In this document: positions 42,677-50,854 of the stretch, in pieces
Numbering within the stretch: the stretch's first letter is position 1
Layout of the letters: each line of letters begins with the position of its first letter
Assembly: GCA_024742755.1 (NCBI GenBank)
Contig: JANSXW010000034.1
Location: 1 to 50,854, forward strand
DNA from: a bacterium
GTDB taxonomy: Bacteria; Bacteroidota; Bacteroidia; Chitinophagales; Saprospiraceae
Reading direction: 5' to 3'
DNA length: 50,854 bases
The notes under the pieces: model-generated
The model's database searches: none
Told to the model about the DNA's origin: nothing
Seen by the model: only the letters and a program-made list of their open reading frames with translations
Position numbers and translations under genes: made by a program

Positions 42677-45478
42677 ATGTCTTACCGATGCTATACCCAC
42701 CGCTTTCTGCTGCTCCTGCTGTTTTTTACGACGGGAACCACTGTCCTGCTTGCCACCCACAACCGGGCTGGTGAAATCCGGGTAGAACTTGTGGACGGCG
42801 ATTGCACAGGGCCAAACGGACTGACTGTCCGGGCTACTGTCATTACCTACACCAAAGCCAGTAGTATACCTGCCGACCGGGATACGCTCACTATCTGCTG
42901 GGGGGATGGTACCTGCGAGCGGGTGGCCCGTTCCAATGGCCCCGGCAGCCCACCGCAAGGGGTCATTTTGGAAAACGATACCAAGCGCAACTTTTACATC
43001 GCCACGCACACCTATCCGGCCAGGACAACCTACACGATCTCTATGACCGACCCCAACCGCAACGGTGGCATCCTAAACGTCAACTTCCCAAATTCCGATC
43101 AGGTCCGTTTTCATATACAAACCGAATACACCTTCCTCAACCCTCAGGTTCAGGGCTGCAACAACTCCCCCATACTCCTGCAGCCCCCGATTGATATCGG
43201 CTGCGTAGGCCGGGTATTCACCCACAATCCCAATGCTTTCGATGCCGACAACGACAGCCTGACCTATGAGTTCATTACCCCAATGCAGGATGTGAACCTC
43301 CCGGTACCCAACTATCAGGAGGTGACGGCAATCAACCCGGGGCCCAATAATCAAATTACCATTGACCGGTTTACAGGCGATATCGTCTGGGATGCCCCAC
43401 AACGCGCAGGCGAATATAACATCGCCATTCTCATCCGCGAATACCGAAATGGGCAGCAGATCGGCTCTATCGTCCGGGACATGCAAATTCTGGTAGAGGA
43501 ATGCGAAAACCTCCCTCCTGTTGTGGAGGTCCCCTTCGATGAAGTCTGTGTCATTGCCGGCAATGTGCTGGAGTTCAATGTACGGGCTACCGCACCGCTC
43601 TCTGAAGACGAACAGTTGGTCCGTCTGACCGCACTCGGCGGGCCATTCGAAGTCACCTACGGGCCAGCAACCTTCACGCCGAATACCGAAACTTTTGAAG
43701 AAGACCCCGTTGTCAAGACTTTCCGCTGGGATGTCCCCTGTGAAGCCATCAGCGCCCAATTCTATCAGGTTGTCTTCAAAGCGACTGATAATGGCTTTGG
43801 CGATACAACCGGCCTTGCAACGCTGAAAACGGTCCGTATAAAAGTGGTTGGGCCGCCGCCCGAGGACGTGCAAGCTGAACCGCAGTCCAATCAAGTCAAT
43901 GTCTCGTGGCAAATGCCTTATGCCTGTGAAGCTACTGAGAACAACTACTTCCGCGGCTTCACCGTATGGAGGCGGGAAGGCAATGCCAACTTCGTGCGCG
44001 ACACCTGCACCCCCGGACTCGACGGCAGCGGGTATACCAAGCTTTTCAATGTGCCCATCATGGACATGGAAAATGACAGGTATGTCTACACCGATACCGA
44101 TGTGGAGCGGGGGCGGACCTATTGCTACCGCATCTTGGCCGAGTTCGCGCTCACTACTCCAACCGGCAGCACCACCTACAATCCGGTGGAGAGCCTTGCC
44201 TCAGACTCCATCTGCGTACAGCTCAACCGGGATATCCCACTGATTACCAATGTGAGCGTGCTCACCACCGATACAGGCAGCGGTGAAATGGAGGTCTGCT
44301 GGTCCAAACCGGTAGCTGAAGATTTAGACACCTTGCTCAACCCTGGCCCGTACGTTTACGAAGTCCTCCGTGCCGAGGGGCAAAACCCGCCCGGGGATGC
44401 TTTCCAGCCCATCGGGATCACCTTCAGCAGCCCGACTTTTGCCGGTGCAAATGACACCTGCTTTGTGGATACGGGCCTTAATACCGCTGAGCAATCCTAC
44501 AGCTATATTGTCGCTTTCTACGTCAATAACGAGAGCGAGCCGCTCGGCCTGACCAACCCGGCGTCTTCCGTGTTCCTGAGCATTGAGCCAACGGACAACA
44601 CCAACATCCTGTCCTGGTCGGAAAATGTGCCGTGGAACAACTTTGAATACACAATTTACAGAGAAAACGACAGCGGGGCCTATGATTCTCTCACCACCGT
44701 AACGGAGGGCCCCTACAGGGATGAAGGCCTCATCAATGGCACCGAATATTGCTACTACGTCCGCTCGGCCGGCACCTATGGCATAGAGGGCATCCCCGGG
44801 CCACTGCTGAATAATTCCCAACGGAATTGCAGTATCCCCATCGACAACATCGCACCCTGCCCTCCCACCCTTGAGGTAACAAACGGCTGTGATACCCAAA
44901 CCGACTGTTCGGATGAAGAAGCCCTTGCCAATATGCTGGACTGGGTCAACCCCATGGACATCTGCGAGGAGACCGATGATGTGGTAGGCTACCGGATTTA
45001 CTATGCGCCTTTTGAAGGCAGTGACTTCGAGTTCATCGCCTCCATTGACGATTCCAGGCTCACTGTTTACGACCATAAGCCGGAGATAGGCATTGCCGGC
45101 TGCTACGCCGTTACGGCAGTGGACACCTTCGCCAACGAAAGCGATTTCAGCAACATCATCTGCGTCGACAACTGCCCGTTTTACCAGCTGCCGAATGCCT
45201 TTACGCCCAACGGGGACGGTCAAAACGATGTCTTCCGCCCTTACCCCTATTGCTTTATTGACCGCGTGGAATTCACCGTGTTCAACCGCTGGGGGCAAGT
45301 CGTATTCACCACCAACGACCCCGACCTCAACTGGGACGGCACCAATCTGCAGGGGCAGGCCCTGGAAGATGGGACTTACTTCTACAATTGCCGTTACTTC
45401 GAGCAGCGGGTTACCGGTATTCAGCCCGGCCCTGAAATCCTGAAGGGCTACATTGAGCTGATTAAGAACAGCCGCTAA
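42677..45478 (+). CDS. Giant surface protein with gliding-motility-associated C-terminal domain (type IX type B sorting)
   Basis: 933 residues. A signal peptide (about 1-28, RFLLLLLFFTTGTTVLLA) is followed by THNRAGEIRVELVDG and a row of Ig/PKD and fibronectin III-like domains. The repeated clause V-x-W-x-P-x-C (VSWQMPYACEATENNYFRGF near 410, VCWSKPV near 540) is typical. The C-terminal CHU_C domain begins LPNAFTPNGDGQNDVF (about 838) and carries FNRWGQVVF and WDGTNLQGQALEDGTYFY, the mark of type B cargo of the type IX system. Probably a long surface adhesin or structural protein. Strong terminator downstream. Confidence 0.92.
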   Translation: MSYRCYTHRFLLLLLFFTTGTTVLLATHNRAGEIRVELVDGDCTGPNGLTVRATVITYTKASSIPADRDTLTICWGDGTCERVARSNGPGSPPQGVILENDTKRNFYIATHTYPARTTYTISMTDPNRNGGILNVNFPNSDQVRFHIQTEYTFLNPQVQGCNNSPILLQPPIDIGCVGRVFTHNPNAFDADNDSLTYEFITPMQDVNLPVPNYQEVTAINPGPNNQITIDRFTGDIVWDAPQRAGEYNIAILIREYRNGQQIGSIVRDMQILVEECENLPPVVEVPFDEVCVIAGNVLEFNVRATAPLSEDEQLVRLTALGGPFEVTYGPATFTPNTETFEEDPVVKTFRWDVPCEAISAQFYQVVFKATDNGFGDTTGLATLKTVRIKVVGPPPEDVQAEPQSNQVNVSWQMPYACEATENNYFRGFTVWRREGNANFVRDTCTPGLDGSGYTKLFNVPIMDMENDRYVYTDTDVERGRTYCYRILAEFALTTPTGSTTYNPVESLASDSICVQLNRDIPLITNVSVLTTDTGSGEMEVCWSKPVAEDLDTLLNPGPYVYEVLRAEGQNPPGDAFQPIGITFSSPTFAGANDTCFVDTGLNTAEQSYSYIVAFYVNNESEPLGLTNPASSVFLSIEPTDNTNILSWSENVPWNNFEYTIYRENDSGAYDSLTTVTEGPYRDEGLINGTEYCYYVRSAGTYGIEGIPGPLLNNSQRNCSIPIDNIAPCPPTLEVTNGCDTQTDCSDEEALANMLDWVNPMDICEETDDVVGYRIYYAPFEGSDFEFIASIDDSRLTVYDHKPEIGIAGCYAVTAVDTFANESDFSNIICVDNCPFYQLPNAFTPNGDGQNDVFRPYPYCFIDRVEFTVFNRWGQVVFTTNDPDLNWDGTNLQGQALEDGTYFYNCRYFEQRVTGIQPGPEILKGYIELIKNSR

Positions 45479-45501
45479 GCCATAAGCCAAGCTAAAAACA
45501 C

Positions 45502-45540
45502 AAGCCCCGGGACGCCAATCAGGCAGCCCGGGGCTTTTTT
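45502..45540 (+). terminator. Terminator of the surface-protein gene
   Basis: A 10-bp perfect stem (AAGCCCCGGG 45502-45511 / CCCGGGGCTT 45527-45536) and a U-tract, between convergent genes. Confidence 0.85.
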
Positions 45541-45559
45541 CACAGCAATCAGCTTTTTA

Positions 45560-46372
45560 TTAGCCGCCCAGTTGTCCGATTTCGTATTTCGCACGCTCAA
45601 CGTACTTACTGTCTGTGATCATTTTATACGCTTCGATAGCGCCTGCTGTATCCCCTTTAGATTTCAGGATTTCCGCTTTCTGCATCAGGTACTTGTCTGC
45701 ACCGTCAGCGGCCAGCTCAATGGCTTTTTCGGCATGCATCAGCGCATCGTCCTTGCTACCATCGCTTAGCAATGCATCGCTAAGGTAATAGTGGACATCT
45801 GCACTCTCACCACCTTCGAGATAAGCTGCAGCCATATCCTTGACCAGCGCCCAGTCTTTGTCGCCCCAGGCCACAGCAACCATATTCTCGGCTTTGCTGT
45901 TCATTTGCTCAGCTTTGTCCGCCTTGCCAGCCTTTTCGCAAGCTGCCCCGGCGGTTTGATAAGCCCCGACAGCCTTCGCCATCATCTCCATGCCTTCAAG
46001 CGCCTGTGCCTTGCCAATGTAATTGGCATAGAAGCCAGGGTTATAGTCTACTCCCTGCTGATAAGCTTCCAGCGCTTTTTCATGGTCATCAGCCTTACGT
46101 GCACTAGTGCCCACGTAGTAAGCTGCAATGGCACCATTTTTCTTAGCCAGTTGCATGACCTTGATATCCGTCTCCGAAGAAGAGTCTGCTGTTTCCAGTG
46201 CCTGGGCCATAAGCTCAAACGCTGCATCATACTCTTTCGCTTTCAGCTTGGCCAGCCCATCGTTGTAGAGGCTCGCAGCCGAAGCCGTTTGTTCTTCTTC
46301 CTGTGCGTTGAGCGTATTGGCAAACAGTCCAAAAATTGCAAAAACACCCGCTAAAATGATTGTTCTTTTCAC
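45560..46372 (-). CDS. Exported TPR-repeat protein
   Basis: 270 residues from a GTG at 46372, giving the signal peptide MKRTIILAGVFAIFGLFANTLNAQ (first Met from GTG); a GTG four codons upstream is the alternative. The mature part has tetratricopeptide-like helix pairs: ASLYNDGLAKLKAKEYDAAFELMAQALE, AAYYVGTSARKADDHEKALEAYQQGVDYNPG, then VHYYLSDALLSDGSKDDALMHAEKAIELA and MQKAEILKSKGDTAGAIEAYKMI. TPR domains bind other proteins; the partner is unknown. Likely periplasmic. Confidence 0.85.
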   Translation of the reverse strand: MKRTIILAGVFAIFGLFANTLNAQEEEQTASAASLYNDGLAKLKAKEYDAAFELMAQALETADSSSETDIKVMQLAKKNGAIAAYYVGTSARKADDHEKALEAYQQGVDYNPGFYANYIGKAQALEGMEMMAKAVGAYQTAGAACEKAGKADKAEQMNSKAENMVAVAWGDKDWALVKDMAAAYLEGGESADVHYYLSDALLSDGSKDDALMHAEKAIELAADGADKYLMQKAEILKSKGDTAGAIEAYKMITDSKYVERAKYEIGQLGG

Positions 46373-46524
46373 GATAACAAACACGTTTTGTTAGTTTAAA
46401 AATTATGTACAATGGTACGAAACTCAACACTTATTTGCCTCTGAGACGCATAAATGCCGAATTTGTAACGTCGTTTTCTGGTTTTGGGTTTAGAAACAGC
46501 GCTTCTAAGCCCTTTTGCTCCCAA

Positions 46525-47241
46525 TTATCGTCGGCGGTCAAACCAAAAGGTAGACAGTACCGTAAAAATGCCGAAATAAAGCAGGGACAATACACTGCCC
46601 CACCAAAAGACCGGCATTTCCCGGGGCTGATACCAAAGCAGCCCTACCATGGAGCCGATAAAGACCACCGTCGCTGTCAGATTGCCCGCCCGCCAACGTT
46701 CGGTCCGGCTTGGGTAGGCAAACTTCACCGGTACAAACTGTAACACCGCCAGCATTATTATAAACAAAAGGTTAACGCTGCTTGCCCACTCAAATACGAA
46801 AAGCAGGTAGAAAGCCACCATATTCCACATCACCGGAAAGCCAATGAAGTAGTAATCTTCTGAAATCATGCCCGATTTCCCGTAATAGATGGCCGAAGTG
46901 ACCAAAATGAGAAAGGTGGCCCACAAGCCATAGGGGGTGGCGATAATTCCTGCCTGATAGATGAGAAATGCCGGGATTATGGCGTAACCGGCAAAGTCGA
47001 TCACAAAGTCTATGCTCTTGCCGCTCATTTCCGGCAACACTTCAGCGACATTATAGCGCCGGGCCAGCGTGCCATCCACGCCATCAATGACCTGAGCTGC
47101 CAGCAGCCACCACATAGCGTTCGTATAGTTGTGCTGCGTACCTTCCACCATGGCCATAAATACGGTGATGATGCCACTTGCGGTAAAGAGGTGGACGGCC
47201 CAGGCCTGAGCCCGCTGAACAGTGGTGTACGGCTTCCCCAT
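46525..47241 (-). CDS. pcs: Phosphatidylcholine synthase (Pcs), CDP-alcohol phosphatidyltransferase family
   Basis: 238 residues from the ATG at 47241 (MGKPYTTVQ); an in-frame ATG at 47286 is the alternative. The family motif is DGVDGTLAR (53-61), then 12 residues, then G74, D78 and D82: DGxDGxxAR-x12-GxxxDxxxD. As I recall, this longer spacing marks Pcs rather than PgsA or PssA (8 residues). Other Pcs-like blocks are HLFTASGIITVF, VAEVLPEMSGKSIDFVIDF, AIIPAFLIYQ and YYFIGFPVMWNMVAFYLL. It condenses choline with CDP-diacylglycerol to phosphatidylcholine and has several membrane helices. The divergent neighbour is a CHT1-like choline transporter. Confidence 0.85.
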   Translation of the reverse strand: MGKPYTTVQRAQAWAVHLFTASGIITVFMAMVEGTQHNYTNAMWWLLAAQVIDGVDGTLARRYNVAEVLPEMSGKSIDFVIDFAGYAIIPAFLIYQAGIIATPYGLWATFLILVTSAIYYGKSGMISEDYYFIGFPVMWNMVAFYLLFVFEWASSVNLLFIIMLAVLQFVPVKFAYPSRTERWRAGNLTATVVFIGSMVGLLWYQPREMPVFWWGSVLSLLYFGIFTVLSTFWFDRRR

Positions 47242-47261
47242 AGATTGATCTTGCTGCAGCG

Positions 47262-47281
47262 CTAAAATATGAGTAATTTTC
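47262..47281. promoter_or_regulatory. Putative divergent promoters of pcs and the choline transporter
   Basis: Plus strand: TAATTTTC (47274-47281, 7 of 8 to TAnnTTTG) with CTTG 20 bases upstream (47250-47253), 22 bases before the ATG at 47304. Minus strand: TATTTTAG (47269-47262), 20 bases before the pcs ATG. The boxes lie 4 bases apart, so one regulator could control both. Both are one base off consensus. Confidence 0.35.
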
Positions 47282-47303
47282 GGCATTTTAGAATAACCAG
47301 CCT

Positions 47304-48893
47304 ATGCCCTTTCCGACCTGGCGTTTACTCCGCCCTTCCATAGTTCTTTTAGCCCTGCTGGGACTGGGTGGAGCCTATCTTCACTTTTTCACCGATCAGC
47401 CCCTAAGCTGGCCGGCTTATCTGGCCATGATGTTTTTTTACGCCCTCATTTTCGGTATAGGTGCCTATGCCGCAAGCCTGAGGCAGGGCAACGATAGTGA
47501 AAGCCTTATGCTGGCGGGGCGGCAGCTGCCTCTTTTTCTGGCTATTTTCACCATGAGCGCGACCTGGGTCGGAGGAGGCTACATCAACGGTACCGCAGAG
47601 TATACAGCCAGTGCGGGGCTTGTATGGGTGCAAGCGCCCTGGGGCTATGCGCTAAGTTTGGTGGTTGGCGGCCTGTTCTTCGCCCGCCGGATGCGGACCT
47701 ACCGCTTTCACACCTTACTGGACCCGCTGGAACAACGGTTTGGGAAACGTACCACCGCACTGCTGTTCCTTCCTGCCCTGTCCGGAGAGCTTTTCTGGAC
47801 CGCAGCTATTTTGACAGCCTTAGGTACCACCTTTGGCGCTATAGCAGGGCTGGATACCCCAACCGCTATCATGGTTTCCGCTGTTATCACCATCGCCTAC
47901 ACCGCTTTGGGCGGGCTATGGGCGGTGGCGCTTACGGATGTAATTCAGCTCCTTTTGCTCTTTGGAGGATTGTGGCTGGTCACGCCCTATGCGTTGGGGC
48001 AAACTGGCGGATGGACGTCAGCCTGGGCGGATTACCTGCAAGCTTACGGTGCTGCGGCGAGCCTGCTGCCCAGCCGGGAAGCACTTGGGGCCTACTACTG
48101 GAATTGGTGGGACTATGCATTGTTGCTTATTTTTGGCGGCATTCCCTGGCAGGTCTATTTTCAACGGGTCCTCTCCTCAAAAGATGCAGATACGGCTGTC
48201 CGGCTATCCCTGATTGCAGGAGTGGTTTGCCTGTTGGCTGCCGTGCCTGCCGTTATAATTGGTATCGCTGCCCATGCCGCCGACTGGACCGCCCTGGGAT
48301 TGCCGCCCCCACCTGACGCGGCCTCTACCCTGCCGTGGGTGGTCCGTTACCTAACCCCCTCCTGGGTAAGTATCATTGGGCTGGGCGCCATCGCCGCAGC
48401 AGTCATGTCCTCAGCAGATTCGTCCATCCTTTCGGCTTCCTCAATGGCCAGTTGGAATGTTTTCCGGCCTTTGATCCAGCCTAAAGCCTCTCCAGACAGG
48501 CTAGGCAAGGTCGTACAGCGTATGATTTGGATTATTGGCGTGGCGGCTACCTTAATTGCCCTGAATATTCAGAGTGTTTATGAGTTGTGGTTCCTGTGCA
48601 GCGACTTTGTGTATTGCCTGCTGTTCCCGGCCCTGGTCTGCGCGTTGTTTGATCCAAAAGCCAACTCAATTGGGGCTGTTGCCGGATTATTGGCCGCGGC
48701 TTTCCTGCGTTTTGGGGGAGGAGATGCCACCCTCGGCATACCCTTGCTGCTCCCTTACCCCATGGTTGAGGATGGGGTGTCGCTATTCCCATTCCGCACT
48801 ACAGCGATGCTCTCCGGATTACTCACTATCGTAATCGTATCGAGGCTAACCCTGCGGTGGAGCCCTCCGCAGCAACTGAGAAAAATAGGCTGA
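47304..48893 (+). CDS. CHT1/SLC5A7-like sodium:choline symporter
   Basis: 529 residues, about 13 hydrophobic segments. It carries blocks that I remember from the animal high-affinity choline transporter CHT1: TATWVGGGYINGTAE as SATWVGGGYINGTAE (85-99), then QAPWGYALSLVVGGLFFA, FGGIPWQVYFQRVLSS (277-292), and MSSADSSILSASSM (368-381). This is far closer than the general SSS motif. It should import choline with sodium. The divergent neighbour is phosphatidylcholine synthase, which needs choline, so the pair makes sense. Glycine-betaine or proline transport is the alternative but fits worse. Its stop is 7 bases from the convergent rfbC stop. Confidence 0.82.
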   Translation: MPFPTWRLLRPSIVLLALLGLGGAYLHFFTDQPLSWPAYLAMMFFYALIFGIGAYAASLRQGNDSESLMLAGRQLPLFLAIFTMSATWVGGGYINGTAEYTASAGLVWVQAPWGYALSLVVGGLFFARRMRTYRFHTLLDPLEQRFGKRTTALLFLPALSGELFWTAAILTALGTTFGAIAGLDTPTAIMVSAVITIAYTALGGLWAVALTDVIQLLLLFGGLWLVTPYALGQTGGWTSAWADYLQAYGAAASLLPSREALGAYYWNWWDYALLLIFGGIPWQVYFQRVLSSKDADTAVRLSLIAGVVCLLAAVPAVIIGIAAHAADWTALGLPPPPDAASTLPWVVRYLTPSWVSIIGLGAIAAAVMSSADSSILSASSMASWNVFRPLIQPKASPDRLGKVVQRMIWIIGVAATLIALNIQSVYELWFLCSDFVYCLLFPALVCALFDPKANSIGAVAGLLAAAFLRFGGGDATLGIPLLLPYPMVEDGVSLFPFRTTAMLSGLLTIVIVSRLTLRWSPPQQLRKIG

Positions 48894-48900
48894 TATTGTG

Positions 48901-49449
48901 TTACCACACCGGGCGGTGCTCGCTGAACGCAGGCTGCACCTTGTCTTTTTCAGAAAGGATGACTTCGTTGAGGTCAAATTCCCAGTCGATACCCAGTTCC
49001 GCATCGTTAAACAGGATGCCGCCTTCGTGCGCCTGAGAGTAGAAATTGTCGCATTTATAGAAAAATTCAGCCGTTGGGCTGAGCACGAGATAGCCATGCG
49101 CAAAGCCACGGGGTACGAAAAGCTGCCTTTTATTTTCGGCACTTAGCCGCAAGCTGAACCACTTGCCGTAGGTCGCTGATCCGGGGCGGATGTCCACCAC
49201 CATATCCAGGACTTCCCCTTCGAGTACACGGACCAGTTTCGCCTGAGCCATATCACCGACCTGATAGTGCAAACCCCGCAGCACACCTCGGGTTGAGCGT
49301 GCCTGATTGTCCTGAACGAAGGGCACAGTGATCCCTGCTTCCTCAAACCTTTGCTGGTTGAAAGCTTCGTAAAAATAACCCCGGTCATCTTTCCAAACCT
49401 GAGGCTCAAATATCTTCAGCCCCTCGATGGGCGTATCCAGAAATGGCAT
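48901..49449 (-). CDS. rfbC: dTDP-4-dehydrorhamnose 3,5-epimerase
   Basis: 182 residues, the usual length. Cupin fold blocks: GLKIFEPQVWKDDRGYFYEAFNQQRFEEAGI, QDNQARSTRGVLRGLHYQ (His in GLHYQ is the catalytic base), KLVRVLEGEVLDMVVDIRPGSATYGKW, LFVPRGFAHGYLVLS, EFFYKCDNFYSQAHEGGI and IDWEFD. It epimerises C3 and C5 of dTDP-4-keto-6-deoxyglucose in dTDP-rhamnose synthesis. It follows der on the minus strand by 69 bases. No rfbB or rfbD is in the window. Confidence 0.95.
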   Translation of the reverse strand: MPFLDTPIEGLKIFEPQVWKDDRGYFYEAFNQQRFEEAGITVPFVQDNQARSTRGVLRGLHYQVGDMAQAKLVRVLEGEVLDMVVDIRPGSATYGKWFSLRLSAENKRQLFVPRGFAHGYLVLSPTAEFFYKCDNFYSQAHEGGILFNDAELGIDWEFDLNEVILSEKDKVQPAFSEHRPVW

Positions 49450-49518
49450 ATTAGTTTGACTTTACGCCTGCAATATAGTTGCTGCCTGCGGGTTTTCCCA
49501 AAGCACAGCGGTAAATCG

Positions 49519-50823
49519 CTATTTTTTGCGGAAAAACACGCCAATGGGCACCCCGGAGAAATTAAACTGCTTGCGAAGCTGATTCTCCAGATAGTGCCGG
49601 TAGTTCTCTTTCACATGTTTGGGGTTGTTGCAGAAAAAGGCAAATGCCGGGTAGTAGGTAGGCAACTGCGTGACGTACTTGATTTTAACAAAACGCCCCC
49701 GGTGAGAAGGTGGCGGATAGCGCTCAATGGCCTCCAGCATGACTTCATTGAGGGTTGATGTCTTGATCTTCCGGCTCCGGTTCTCATAAACCTCAAGCCC
49801 GGCCTCCACCGCCTGAAAAATCCGCTGCTTGTCCGCAACAGAAATAAAAAGGATAGGCACGTCTGAAAATGGCGCAATCCGGTTGCGGAGCTCTTTCTCA
49901 TAATCCCGGGCTGTATTGGTTTCCTTTTCCAGGAGGTCCCACTTGTTTACCAGGATGACAATGCCTTTATTCCGGCGCTGCGCCAGCCGGAAGATGCTCA
50001 TATCCTGCGTCTCCATACCGGTTTGCGCATCGATCATCAGCAGGCAGACATCCGCTTCCTCAATGGCTTTGATGGCGCGCATCACAGAGTAGAACTCCAG
50101 GTCTTCGTGCACCCTGGACTTTTTCCGTATACCGGCGGTGTCTATCAGCAGAAACTCTTTATCGAACTTGGAGTACGTGGAGTGAATAGAGTCGCGGGTA
50201 GTGCCGGCAATATCGGTGACAATATTACGATCTTCTCCCAAAAGCGCATTTGTTAAAGAAGACTTCCCCACATTAGGCTGCCCCACGATAGCAAAGCGCG
50301 GCAGCTGGCTGGGTTCCTCCTCTTTTTCTTCAATATGCTCCACTACGGCATCCAGCAGATCACCCGAGCCACTGCCTGTCAAAGAAGACAGGAAGTAGGT
50401 ATTCTCGAAGCCCAGGCTCCAGAATTCGTTCGCCTCCATCATGCGGTTGTGGTTATCCACCTTATTGACGGCGAGGTACACCGGCTTTTCGGTCCGGCGC
50501 AACATGCTGGCCACTTCCTCATCCAGGTCTGTAATGCCCGTGGTCACATCAACCATAAAGACAATCACCCTGGCTTCCTCGATAGCGATTTGGACCTGAG
50601 AACGGATGGCCGCCTCAAAAATGTCTTCGGAATGCTTCACGAAACCACCGGTATCGACCACCGTGAAGGTCTTCCCATTCCAGTAGCTGGTGCCGTATTG
50701 CCGATCGCGCGTGACGCCACTGATGTCATCAATAATGGCCTGCCGCTCTCCGATCAACCGGTTGTATAGCGTCGATTTGCCTACGTTGGGCCGGCCGACA
50801 ACCGCTACAATATTATTACTCAT
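49519..50823 (-). CDS. der: Ribosome biogenesis GTPase Der (EngA)
   Basis: 434 residues, full length. Two tandem GTPase domains: first GRPNVGKST (near 9), DTGGF (switch II) and NKVD; second GQPNVGKSS (near 182), DTAGI and NKWDLL. A KH-like C-terminal domain follows (from about 350, STLNEVMLEAIERYPPPSHRGRFVKIKYVTQ, and later FSGVPIGVFFRKK). It is an essential assembly factor for the 50S ribosomal subunit. The start ATG at 50823 fits the family start (MSNNIVAVVGRPNVGKST). Confidence 0.97.
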   Translation of the reverse strand: MSNNIVAVVGRPNVGKSTLYNRLIGERQAIIDDISGVTRDRQYGTSYWNGKTFTVVDTGGFVKHSEDIFEAAIRSQVQIAIEEARVIVFMVDVTTGITDLDEEVASMLRRTEKPVYLAVNKVDNHNRMMEANEFWSLGFENTYFLSSLTGSGSGDLLDAVVEHIEEKEEEPSQLPRFAIVGQPNVGKSSLTNALLGEDRNIVTDIAGTTRDSIHSTYSKFDKEFLLIDTAGIRKKSRVHEDLEFYSVMRAIKAIEEADVCLLMIDAQTGMETQDMSIFRLAQRRNKGIVILVNKWDLLEKETNTARDYEKELRNRIAPFSDVPILFISVADKQRIFQAVEAGLEVYENRSRKIKTSTLNEVMLEAIERYPPPSHRGRFVKIKYVTQLPTYYPAFAFFCNNPKHVKENYRHYLENQLRKQFNFSGVPIGVFFRKK

Positions 50824-50854
50824 TGCTTTGTATTCAAATTTTTACAGCCCACAA

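Noticed and set aside
44324..45490. 388-codon open frame on the minus strand
   Set aside because: Antisense to the CHU_C surface protein, with no signal, motif or promoter.
1..50854. tRNA, rRNA, CRISPR array, insertion sequence or prophage
   Set aside because: I looked for T-loop motifs (GGTTCGA type), rRNA-like stretches, regularly spaced repeats and transposase or integrase motifs and saw none; GTTCGAA at about 23722 is inside typA.

Overview
The window looks like chromosomal DNA of a Bacteroidota bacterium, most likely of the Saprospiria (Lewinella/Phaeodactylibacter-like). The evidence is a gliding lipoprotein (GldH), two proteins with type IX secretion C-terminal domains of different classes, Bacteroidota -7 promoter boxes (TAnnTTTG), almost no Shine-Dalgarno sequences, and moderately high GC. 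The genus is inference. I see no rRNA, tRNA, CRISPR array, phage gene or transposase.

Layout. 1-3.5 kb: cut start of an exported protein, then grpE-dnaJ-gldH and a membrane-anchored thioredoxin, all on the minus strand. 3.7-8.3 kb: flavin-binding split-barrel protein and a large secreted M36 metalloprotease with a type IX sorting domain. 8.3-12.9 kb: a palindromic intergenic repeat, small membrane protein, GNAT-like protein, SLC5-type symporter, MarR regulator, exported protein and a cysteine-rich Rrf2 regulator. 13-18.7 kb: first TolC/adaptor/RND efflux operon, divergent from the Rrf2 gene across a CRP-like palindrome. 18.7-24.8 kb: sugar nucleotidyltransferase with a promoter almost touching its ATG, rlmB, VWA lipoprotein, two small hypotheticals, typA. 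24.8-29.7 kb: an ACMSD-like decarboxylase, a three-gene cytochrome/beta-barrel cluster, bacilliredoxin, pdxH. 29.7-30.4 kb: a non-coding stretch with hairpins, repeats and a possible small RNA. 30.4-37.2 kb: second efflux operon led by a TetR regulator. 37.5-39.3 kb: serine hydrolase translationally coupled to a MocA-like nucleotidyltransferase. 39.3-45.5 kb: a long intergenic region with a good promoter and tiny ORF, an outer-membrane barrel, a large lipoprotein and a giant CHU_C-type surface protein. 45.5-50.8 kb: TPR protein, phosphatidylcholine synthase divergent from a CHT1-like choline transporter, rfbC, der.

The most interesting point is the pair at 46.5-48.9 kb. A CDP-alcohol phosphatidyltransferase with the motif spacing of phosphatidylcholine synthase (Pcs) stands head-to-head with an SLC5 transporter carrying the signature blocks of the animal high-affinity choline transporter CHT1. 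Together they suggest a compact choline-uptake-to-phosphatidylcholine module. Second is the cluster at 26.0-28.3 kb (CX4CH lipoprotein, beta-barrel, diheme cytochrome c), which could be a small outer-membrane redox module of unknown role. Assignments rest on motifs and remembered family features; no database search was possible.
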